A DNA stretch of 64,000 bases, taken from assembly GCF_033843645.1 (NCBI RefSeq), contig NZ_JAWXVZ010000008.1, forward strand, positions 184,313 to 248,312. The letters run 5' to 3'. Of the stretch, positions 17,611 to 25,137 are shown piece by piece. The notes under the pieces were generated by a model. The model did not search any database. It saw only the letters and a list, made by a program, of their open reading frames with translations, and was not told the DNA's origin. The translations under genes and the position numbers were made by a program. Source of the stretch: Pseudovibrio zosterae. Its GTDB lineage: Bacteria; Pseudomonadota; Alphaproteobacteria; Rhizobiales; Stappiaceae. Every line of letters starts with the position of its first letter. Position 1 is the stretch's first letter.

Positions 17611-17718
17611 GGAGCAAAAACGCTGCTTTTTGCCCTCTTGCCACCTCTCTACTGCGGCGTATTCTGAACGCGAGTTGTAGCCATTCAGGCCCACAAGGAA
17701 AAGCGGTGGTTTTTTGAC

Positions 17719-20418
17719 ATGACCGAAGCACCTCGCTGGCACGCCCTATCGATTAGTGACACTCTTCTGGCTCTGAGTGCGACTGAAAAAGGCCTCACCC
17801 AACTGCAGGTGGAAAAGCGCCTGCAAGAACATGGGCCGAACAAGCTGCCGGAGAACGCTGGCCCCAGCGCACTGAAACGATTCCTCGGTCAATTTCACAA
17901 TGTTCTCATTTACGTCCTGCTTGGCTCTGCTTGCATAACGGCGCTGTTGGGACACGTCATCGATACCAGCGTGATCCTCGCCGTTGTGATCATCAATGCG
18001 ATCATTGGCTTCATTCAGGAAGGCAATGCAGAACGGGCCATGGATGCGATCCGCCAGATGCTGGCTCCAAGCGCAAATGTGATCCGGGATGAACAACGAA
18101 AGAGCATTCCCGCCGACCGATTGGTGCCCGGCGACATTGTTTTGCTAGAGGCGGGCGACCGTGTTCCCGCTGACCTTCGCTTGACCTCCGCCACACGCTT
18201 GCAGGTGCAGGAAGCCATTTTGACCGGAGAGTCATTGCCAACGGAGAAAAGCACAGCCCCAGCGGGCGCGGAAACCTCACTGGGTGACCGCTCATCCCTC
18301 GTTTTTTCTGGCACCCTCATCACAAAGGGGCAAGCCACCGGCGTCGTGGTTGCCACCGGCGCAGCTACAGAAATTGGCCGCATCAGCGGGTTGCTCTCCA
18401 ATGTAGAACAGCTGACGACGCCCCTGCTCCAGCATATGGCCGCTTTCGCAAAGTGGCTCACGTTCCTGATCTTGCTTATAGCCCTTCTGCTTCTGGGCTA
18501 TGGCGCGCTTTTCACCTCACTTGGCTTCAAAGAGGTGTTTATGGCGGTGGTAGGGTTGTCCGTTGCCGCAATACCTGAGGGACTGCCAGCCGTTCTCACA
18601 ATTACTCTGGCCGTTGGCGTGAAAGCCATGGCAGAGAAAAACGCGATTGTCCGCCGCTTACCTGCCATTGAGACACTTGGTTCTGTCTCAGTCATCTGCA
18701 CCGACAAGACCGGAACCCTGACACGCAACGAGATGATGGTGGCAAGCGCCGTAACAAGTCACCAAGCGTACATGGTCGAAGGTGATGGCTATACCCCTGT
18801 TGGGGCCGTCCTCAAGGAAGATGGAATGGCTGTGCCTGCGCCGTCCCTGTGTCTTCAGGCGCTAGCAAGAACCGCGGCTCTTTGCAACGACGCCTCCCTA
18901 CATCGCGATGGAGCTGGCTGGGCTGTGGTTGGCGACCCCATGGAAGGAGCTCTGCTCACTTTTGCAGAAAAACTGGAAATAAGGCCATCACATGAGCAGC
19001 ACGAATGGCCTCGTACCGGCGTAATACCCTTCGATGCGGAACATCGATACATGGCTTCTCTCAATCGGTCCATGGCCGAAGGCCTGCGGATTTTTGTGAA
19101 GGGCGCTCCCGAAAAGCTGCTCGCTCTCTCTTTTGCTCAGCTTTCAGAGGCGGGGCATGAGGAGCCGCTCAATACCGCTTACTGGCTCAATGAGGTAGAG
19201 CGGATCGCAGCCAGAGGGCAGCGCGTCCTCGCTTTTGCGATCAGGGAGGAACACAAGGAAGGCGAGCCTCTCGACGAGAATGAACTCAACGGAACACTTA
19301 CGTTTGTTGGCCTTGTCGGATTGATAGACCCGCCGCGTCCTGAAGCCCTCCAAGCCATCTCCGAGTGTCACTCAGCCGGCATTCGCCTGAAGATGATCAC
19401 CGGCGACCACGCCAAGACAGCCGTAGCCATTGGCAGGCAAATAGGTTTGACCAGCAGTGACTTGGTGCTGACCGGCGCTGACCTCGACAAGATCAACGAT
19501 GCCGATCTGAAAGCACGCGTGCAGGACTGCGATGTCTTTGCGCGCACAAGCCCAGAGCATAAACTCCGCTTGGTCATGGCTCTGCAATCCCTTGGCATGA
19601 CGGTGGCCATGACTGGTGATGGCGTCAATGATGCCCCAGCCTTGAAGCGGGCCGATGCCGGTGTGGCCATGGGCCAAAAGGGCAGTGAAGCGGCCAAAGA
19701 GGCGGCCGAAATCGTTCTTGCAGATGATAACTTCGCGACCATCGTTGCCGCAGTCCGCCAGGGCCGAACGGTATACGACAACATCAAGAAAGTCATAAGC
19801 TGGACCCTGCCAACCAACGCGGGGGAAGCCATGACCATCATCGTGGCCCTTCTCTTGGGGCTAGCACTTCCTGTAACACCGGTTCAAATCCTTTGGATCA
19901 ACATGATCACAGCGGCCACCTTAGGGCTGGCCCTGGCGTTTGAGCCCACAGAGACGCACACGATGAAACGGCCACCGCGCCCGCGCAGTGAGCCCCTTCT
20001 GACCTCTGGGCTTATCTGGCACATTGTTTTCGTCGCCATGCTGTTCATTGCCGGCGTCTTCGGCATCTATGCCTATGCCATTTCAAGCGGCTATCCGGTT
20101 GAACTTGCCCGCACCCTCTCAATGAACACGCTTGTGATCATGGAGATATTCCATCTGTTTTTTATCAGGCGGTTTTACAGTGTTTCACTTGATCTGAGCG
20201 CCCTCGTTGCCACGCCGATCGTGTGGATCACCGTGACCATAACCGTCTCCGCTCAGATCGCCATTACCTATCTTCCCGCTCTGCAGGGCATTTTTGACAC
20301 CCGTGCCATGTCACTTGGTGACTGCCTGCTGGTCCTTAGCATTGGCATTGCGCTGTTTGTCTTGGTTGAAACGGAAAAGCACCTGCGGCGGCGTTTGTTC
20401 AAGGCTGATCAGATGTAA
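17719..20418 (+). CDS. P2-type cation-transporting ATPase (CtpF/Pma1-like)
   Basis: This 899-residue P-type ATPase has all catalytic parts: TGES (169-172) in the actuator domain, IPEGLP in helix M4 (285-290), the phosphorylated Asp329 in DKTGTLT, the ATP-binding N-domain, and TGDGVNDAP near residue 633. There are about ten helices. The type II layout suggests Ca2+ or another cation. In helix M6 the motif reads NMITAATLG, so the Asp that helps bind Ca2+ in SERCA-type pumps is Ala, as I recall for CtpF/Pma1-like pumps. Export of Ca2+ or of another divalent cation are both possible. The 3' end overlaps the convergent yjjW gene by ten bases. Confidence 0.9.
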   Translation: MTEAPRWHALSISDTLLALSATEKGLTQLQVEKRLQEHGPNKLPENAGPSALKRFLGQFHNVLIYVLLGSACITALLGHVIDTSVILAVVIINAIIGFIQEGNAERAMDAIRQMLAPSANVIRDEQRKSIPADRLVPGDIVLLEAGDRVPADLRLTSATRLQVQEAILTGESLPTEKSTAPAGAETSLGDRSSLVFSGTLITKGQATGVVVATGAATEIGRISGLLSNVEQLTTPLLQHMAAFAKWLTFLILLIALLLLGYGALFTSLGFKEVFMAVVGLSVAAIPEGLPAVLTITLAVGVKAMAEKNAIVRRLPAIETLGSVSVICTDKTGTLTRNEMMVASAVTSHQAYMVEGDGYTPVGAVLKEDGMAVPAPSLCLQALARTAALCNDASLHRDGAGWAVVGDPMEGALLTFAEKLEIRPSHEQHEWPRTGVIPFDAEHRYMASLNRSMAEGLRIFVKGAPEKLLALSFAQLSEAGHEEPLNTAYWLNEVERIAARGQRVLAFAIREEHKEGEPLDENELNGTLTFVGLVGLIDPPRPEALQAISECHSAGIRLKMITGDHAKTAVAIGRQIGLTSSDLVLTGADLDKINDADLKARVQDCDVFARTSPEHKLRLVMALQSLGMTVAMTGDGVNDAPALKRADAGVAMGQKGSEAAKEAAEIVLADDNFATIVAAVRQGRTVYDNIKKVISWTLPTNAGEAMTIIVALLLGLALPVTPVQILWINMITAATLGLALAFEPTETHTMKRPPRPRSEPLLTSGLIWHIVFVAMLFIAGVFGIYAYAISSGYPVELARTLSMNTLVIMEIFHLFFIRRFYSVSLDLSALVATPIVWITVTITVSAQIAITYLPALQGIFDTRAMSLGDCLLVLSIGIALFVLVETEKHLRRRLFKADQM

Positions 20419-21275
20419 ACAGCAGGTGTGGTCACGTTGGACAGACCACCCCGGCGCAACTGGCTGGCGATTTCTTCAACGCGGTCTTTTTCTGCGGCGG
20501 GCCAGTCCTGCGCTTCACCTCGCACCCCATGATGCTGAAAGGCATTGAGGCGCAGGTTCAGGCCTGGAGACAAGTCCAAGACAAAGTCCAGCAAACGATC
20601 AATCTCAGCAGGCACGTCTGTAATTCCGGGAATGAGCAGATAGCGCAGTTCGTGCAGTTTGCCTTCCGCATGTAAGAAGCGGGCCGAGGCCAGGACACGT
20701 TCGTTGGTGCGTCCGGTCAGTTTACAGTGCAGGTCACAATCAAAGCTTTTGATATCCAACATGACCCCGTCTGTGTATGGCAACACCGACCGCCACGCGA
20801 ACTCCGGCAAATATCCGTTACTATCAATGAAGCAGGTCAGATCGCGAAGGCTGACGCTTTGCTTCATCACCCCAAACAGCGCAGTGATGAACTTCAGCTG
20901 TGTGGTTGCCTCCCCCCCTGAAACCGTGATGCCATTCAAGAATGGTTTGTTCCGTTGGACCAGCTCCAAAACCTCACCAATGGTTACATGAAAGACCTTG
21001 GGATTTGAGTTGATTGGGCAGACCTCCAAACACTGATCACACTCATCACATCGGGTCGGATCATGAACAACCCTGCCCCCAATCATGCTGAGGGCGCCGG
21101 TTGGACAGGCAGGAACACAGTCACCACAATGGTTGCACAGGGCCATGGTGTGGGGGTTGTGACAATTCAGGCAGGCGAAGTTGCAGCCCTGCAGGAACAG
21201 GACAAGCCGGTTCCCCGGCCCGTCCACGCAGGAGAACTTCAGGATCTTGCTGACCTTAGCCTCTGGTAAATTCAT
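20409..21275 (-). CDS. yjjW: YjjW family glycyl-radical enzyme activase (radical SAM)
   Basis: This 288-residue enzyme uses S-adenosylmethionine and a [4Fe-4S] cluster to put the radical on its partner YjjI. The radical-SAM motif is CNFACLNC (Cys31, Cys35, Cys38). It is followed by a ferredoxin-like insert with two more clusters (CNHCGDCVPACP and CDECDQCLEVCP), as in the PFL-activase family with extra iron-sulphur clusters. The SAM-binding GGE appears as VSGGEATTQ. The gene starts inside the end of yjjI (20-base overlap), so the two are translated together. Confidence 0.92.
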   Translation of the reverse strand: MNLPEAKVSKILKFSCVDGPGNRLVLFLQGCNFACLNCHNPHTMALCNHCGDCVPACPTGALSMIGGRVVHDPTRCDECDQCLEVCPINSNPKVFHVTIGEVLELVQRNKPFLNGITVSGGEATTQLKFITALFGVMKQSVSLRDLTCFIDSNGYLPEFAWRSVLPYTDGVMLDIKSFDCDLHCKLTGRTNERVLASARFLHAEGKLHELRYLLIPGITDVPAEIDRLLDFVLDLSPGLNLRLNAFQHHGVRGEAQDWPAAEKDRVEEIASQLRRGGLSNVTTPAVYI

Positions 21276-22782
21276 GGGCGATCACCCTTGGGGCTCGGTC
21301 CAGAATGGCACCGGTAATAGAGGCCTCTGCGCCAAGAACCGTGGTGTTGATGCGAGAGCCGCCGCTTTCCTTGAACTTCTGGATGTCTGACAAACGCACC
21401 ATGTAGCCTGTCACCCGCACCAGATCATTGCTGGAGATGTTGGCAGAGAACTCGCGGAACCCCAGCGAGAATGCGCCTATCACCAACTGGCTCAGAGCCT
21501 CCCGATTGTTGCGAATGGTCTCATCCAACGTCAGAATTTCGCTGACACCAGAGGTATAGTAGCCATGGTGGCCCGCTAGCGCCTGAATGTGAGTGACAGG
21601 GTCCGGCTCGGAACCATAAGGAATGCGTACACCCGGTGTACATCCACCATCATCACTCAGGCCTGCTTGGGAGTGCAGCATCGCACGGCCGCGCCAAACA
21701 TTTTCCATCTCCCGGCTTTCGACAGCTTCCGCCAATACAGCCGAAATGCGATGCCCGAGGGAGTTTGCAGCATCATCATGGCCATATTGCCCGGCAAGGC
21801 CTGCCTTTTCCTGAAGCTCGTTGACCGCTTCTGCCATGGCAAAGATACCAAACATGGCAGTAAACCGGTCTTTGGCTATCCAGCCTTCCTTGACCAAGAA
21901 ACTTTCAAAGAAGCCGGATTTTTCAAAGAGATGGTTGACGCGGACCTGAGTGAGGCGGAAGTTCAGATCCACATAACGCGGCAAGACGTTTTGGAAAAAA
22001 TCTTCAACACTGACAGAGCGCTTGGCTACTTCATAAAGGTTGATGCGCGTCAGCGTGGACGCACCGCCGCACAAGGGCAGCGCGTTGTAGCAACTGGCAA
22101 TGCCATAGCCTGCGGAATCAAAGATCGGCTGGTGCACCGGATGGTTGGCAATGTGCGGCTTCGAGCACTCAATAATGCTGTCGCAAGCCATCTGGAAGAT
22201 CTCGTCACTGCTGACTTCAGGATCCCAAATGAAAGTCAGGTTCGGCGCAACTTGCTTGAGTTCTGAATCCACCCTCAAAATGGCACGCGCCACCCGGTTG
22301 TCAGAAGGCCCAATGTTGGCGTGCATGAAGGCATCTGGCAGCACACGGTCCAGATAGCGCCAGAAAAGTTTGATCTTGCTGTAAAGCGCCTCTTCGCTCA
22401 CACCGTCGCAATAAGGCAGCAACAAGTCATCCAAATGCCCCAAGAACACCGGCATGTTGGTAACCGACGGCACGTGGTGATAGGCAATCATCAAGGAGTT
22501 GATGGCCTCGTCAAGCGTTTGCGCGGGCTCAAGTTCAAGAAACTCACTGCCCTTCTTGAGGACCACTGAATAGTCCGGCATCACGTAGCGCGGCTTGAAC
22601 GGCGCATGCCCCTCGTACATGTCGCAGATCACGCGTTCCTCCAACGCGCGGGCTGTCTCCTCATCCAGCTCGGGATAGGCCAACGAGTTTTCCGCCTCCA
22701 GCGAAAGGGCTCGGGCTTTTTGAGAGAATGACAGGGATGGGTCTTCAGTGATTGTCTTGAAGCGCGCTTGCAGCTCTTGCAT
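21256..22782 (-). CDS. yjjI: YjjI family glycyl-radical enzyme
   Basis: The 508-residue protein is a glycyl-radical enzyme of the YjjI group, whose physiological reaction is not settled. The radical Gly (about residue 459) lies in LVRVTGYMVRLSD, and Cys residues occur in IASCYNALPLCGGAST, the likely active-site region. It is shorter than pyruvate formate-lyase (about 760 residues) and ends 49 residues after the Gly. Such enzymes work only without oxygen, so the organism must meet anoxic conditions. ATG 22782 is preferred (GAGGA upstream) over TTG 22797. An FNR-like site is upstream and tRNA-Leu lies 118 bases before it. Confidence 0.9.
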   Translation of the reverse strand: MQELQARFKTITEDPSLSFSQKARALSLEAENSLAYPELDEETARALEERVICDMYEGHAPFKPRYVMPDYSVVLKKGSEFLELEPAQTLDEAINSLMIAYHHVPSVTNMPVFLGHLDDLLLPYCDGVSEEALYSKIKLFWRYLDRVLPDAFMHANIGPSDNRVARAILRVDSELKQVAPNLTFIWDPEVSSDEIFQMACDSIIECSKPHIANHPVHQPIFDSAGYGIASCYNALPLCGGASTLTRINLYEVAKRSVSVEDFFQNVLPRYVDLNFRLTQVRVNHLFEKSGFFESFLVKEGWIAKDRFTAMFGIFAMAEAVNELQEKAGLAGQYGHDDAANSLGHRISAVLAEAVESREMENVWRGRAMLHSQAGLSDDGGCTPGVRIPYGSEPDPVTHIQALAGHHGYYTSGVSEILTLDETIRNNREALSQLVIGAFSLGFREFSANISSNDLVRVTGYMVRLSDIQKFKESGGSRINTTVLGAEASITGAILDRAPRVIAHEFTRG

Positions 22783-22839
22783 GTGGCAGTTCCTCAATGG
22801 TCTTTGCCAGCAACTTACCCGAGGAACGGCAGGTAAAAA

Positions 22840-22853
22840 TTGAACTGGCGCAA
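22840..22853. promoter_or_regulatory. Possible FNR/FnrL-type box upstream of yjjI
   Basis: The sequence TTGAACTGGCGCAA keeps the outer TTG-N8-CAA of the FNR consensus (TTGAT-N4-ATCAA) but is imperfect inside. It is 57 bases upstream of the yjjI start, a sensible place for an oxygen-responsive activator. This is a weak, single-site match. Confidence 0.3.
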
Positions 22854-22900
22854 AAGATCACTTCACGCACAGGAAAAATATCACATTTCAAGGAAGGATT

Positions 22901-22985
22901 TGGTGCGGACGGCGGGACTCGAACCCGCAAGCCTAACGGCGGCAGATTTTAAGTCTGCTGTGTATACCAATTCCACCACGACCGC
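22901..22985 (-). tRNA. tRNA-Leu (anticodon UAA)
   Basis: The minus strand folds as a class II tRNA: acceptor GCGGTCG with CGTCCGC and encoded ACCA, anticodon stem-loop GCAGA-CTTAAAA-TCTGC giving anticodon TAA, a long variable arm, and T arm GCGGG-TTCGAGT-CCCGC. It is 85 bases including CCA. One acceptor pair (positions 5/68) is U-U rather than Watson-Crick, which is unusual. It reads leucine UUA codons. Confidence 0.95.
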
Positions 22986-23388
22986 TTGTTATCCTCTGGA
23001 TAGCTGTGCGGCATTGGAAGTGCAAGAGGCGCTATGCTTTTTCCAATGCGCAAGCTCAACAAAGGCCGCGCACGCACACGCAAGGCGCCAAGAGCCTCAA
23101 GGGAACCTGATCTTCACAGACGCGCGCGGGCATGCTATCCCCACATCCAATCATTCCTCCACAAAAGCACAGGTTCCCCTCATTTTTCGCAGAAAACTGA
23201 AGCAAGCCGCGCTATATAGAATGGGAAAGATAAGCCGCATCGCCGAGTACCCATCAGTTGTCGGGGAGCTCTTCTACGGAGAACCGGGGCTTGTATCGCG
23301 TTGTCGCCGCTGACTACAGTGATGCATCGAAGTCTCCGCTCAAGCTTCAAGATCTGGTGGCGCGGCCCGACAAAGGAAATTGGAATAC
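22986..23388. other. Intergenic region between tRNA-Leu and map
   Basis: No gene is supported. A continuous frame crosses the tRNA and this gap, but it translates the tRNA's antisense strand and has no ribosome site. The region must hold the tRNA-Leu promoter (minus strand, just above 22986) and the map promoter. I saw no repeat of the tRNA 3' end that would mark an attachment site. Confidence 0.45.
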
Positions 23389-24222
23389 ATGGTCTCTTAT
23401 ATTGATGCCGCCACCGCGCCCTTGAAGAACACGGGTCAGATCCGCCTCTATGGCCCCGACGACTTTGAAGGCATGCGCCGCGCGTCTCAAGTCACAGCTG
23501 CGTGCCTTGATGGTGTGACTGATTTGGTAAAGCCGGGCGTCACCACTCAGGAAATTGATGATTACGTCTATGAGTTTGGCAAGAAGCATGGCGCAGTTCC
23601 TGCGACGCTTCACTACCGCGGCTTCATGAAGTCTTGCTGCACATCCATCAATCATGTGGTGTGTCATGGCATTCCGGGCCCAAAGCCACTGAAAGAAGGC
23701 GACATCGTCAACATCGACGTCACCTTCGTACTGGATGGCTGGCACGGGGACTCCTCTCGAATGTATGGTGTTGGCAAGCTGAAACGGGCCTCTGAGCGCC
23801 TTATTGAAGTGACGCACGAGTCACTCATGCGCGGCATAGAGGCAGCCAAGCCGGGCAACACGACCGGTGACATTGGTTATGCCATTCAGTCCTACGTCGA
23901 AGCAGAGCGCTGCTCTGTGGTCCGGGACTTCTGCGGCCATGGCGTCGGCAAGCTATTCCACGACATGCCGAACATTTTGCACTACGGCCAACCGGGCGAA
24001 GGCATTGAGCTTAAGCCGGGCATGATCTTCACCATCGAACCAATGGTGAATCTGGGCAAGCCGCACGTGAAGGTGCTGAAAGACGGTTGGACCGCCGTAA
24101 CCCGTGACAAATCCCTGACGGCTCAGTTCGAGCACTCCATCGGGATTACACCCGATGGCTGCGATATTTTCACCACATCGCCAAAGGGGCTGTTCAACCC
24201 GCTGCACCCGGAGACCCAATAA
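23389..24222 (+). CDS. map: Type I methionine aminopeptidase
   Basis: MetAP removes the initiator Met from nascent proteins. The 277-residue protein has the five metal ligands of the family within NIDVTFVLDGWHGDSSR (two Asp), the GHGVGKLFHDMP segment (His), TIEPMV (Glu) and QFEHSIGI (Glu), plus the substrate His in LHYRGF-proximal strands. ATG 23389 follows AAGGAA; a TTG three codons earlier is less likely. The gene is 31 bases upstream of radC, and the map-radC neighbourhood is common in Hyphomicrobiales. Confidence 0.96.
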   Translation: MVSYIDAATAPLKNTGQIRLYGPDDFEGMRRASQVTAACLDGVTDLVKPGVTTQEIDDYVYEFGKKHGAVPATLHYRGFMKSCCTSINHVVCHGIPGPKPLKEGDIVNIDVTFVLDGWHGDSSRMYGVGKLKRASERLIEVTHESLMRGIEAAKPGNTTGDIGYAIQSYVEAERCSVVRDFCGHGVGKLFHDMPNILHYGQPGEGIELKPGMIFTIEPMVNLGKPHVKVLKDGWTAVTRDKSLTAQFEHSIGITPDGCDIFTTSPKGLFNPLHPETQ

Positions 24223-24253
24223 GGCTCGGGCAAACCATGAGAAGGAGAGTGAG

Positions 24254-25015
24254 TTGTCGGAAGACCTCTTTGGCCTGTCGGAAAGCCCACTCTCCCTGCG
24301 TGACCGCGGCTCCAAGGCAGGTAAGACCGCCAAGAGCAAAGAACCGAAGCATTATCACGGGCACCGCGATCGCCTGCGCCAACGCTTTGATGAGGCAGGC
24401 GCGGAGGCGCTCCAATCCTATGAGCTTCTTGAAATGCTTTTGTTTTCCTGCATCAAGCAGGGCGACACCAAACCGCTCGCCAAAGCGCTGATCGAACGGT
24501 TTGGCTCCTTTGCGAAAGTTCTGGCCGCACCACGCGAACGATTGATGGAAGTCCAGGGTTGCGGCGAGAAAACCGCGCGGTTCATCAAGGAGCTGCAAGC
24601 CGCCGCCGTGCTGTTCGCAAAAGATCAGGTGGACCCGCAAACACCCTTGTCATCTTGGTCGGCAGTCATGAACTACATTCATGCCGCGATGGCGCATAGC
24701 CAGACCGAGGAGTTCCGTATCCTGTTTCTTGACAAGAAGAACCAGCTGATCGCCGATGAAATCCAGCAACGCGGCACCGTTGACCATGCCCCGGTTTATC
24801 CTCGTGAGGTGATCAAACGAGCACTGGAGCATGGGGCCAGCGCTTTGATATTGGTACACAATCACCCCTCCGGCGACCCGACCCCTTCCCGCGCTGACAT
24901 TGAAATGACCGCACGCATCAATGACGCGCTCAAACCACTCAATATTGTGCTGCATGATCACATCATCATCGCTCAACACGGACATGCAAGTTTTCGTGGG
25001 CTGAACCTGCTCTAA
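24254..25015 (+). CDS. radC: RadC family JAB-domain protein
   Basis: The 254-residue product has the RadC N-terminal helix-hairpin-helix-like domain (QSYELLEMLLF through VQGCGEKTARF, about 55-115) and a C-terminal JAB metalloprotease-like domain with the zinc motif LVHNHPSGDPTPSRAD. The name reflects an old and withdrawn DNA repair assignment; its true function is unknown. The start is TTG 24254 because AAGGAG lies six bases upstream and no ATG fits; a longer frame would overlap map without a ribosome site. It is probably co-transcribed with map. Confidence 0.9.
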   Translation: MSEDLFGLSESPLSLRDRGSKAGKTAKSKEPKHYHGHRDRLRQRFDEAGAEALQSYELLEMLLFSCIKQGDTKPLAKALIERFGSFAKVLAAPRERLMEVQGCGEKTARFIKELQAAAVLFAKDQVDPQTPLSSWSAVMNYIHAAMAHSQTEEFRILFLDKKNQLIADEIQQRGTVDHAPVYPREVIKRALEHGASALILVHNHPSGDPTPSRADIEMTARINDALKPLNIVLHDHIIIAQHGHASFRGLNLL

Positions 25016-25137
25016 GCCGCAAAACAAACGCGTCAAAAACGGGCAGCACTACAGGCTCGCTCAAGACTTCTCGTGAATAATCCAAGCCAAAATATCCTAA
25101 AAATCCCTGCATATGTCACGCAAGGAGTGTGTTGAGC

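Noticed and set aside
22840..23313. A 157-codon frame through the tRNA-Leu gene
   Set aside because: It is the well-known false protein produced by translating tRNA antisense DNA.
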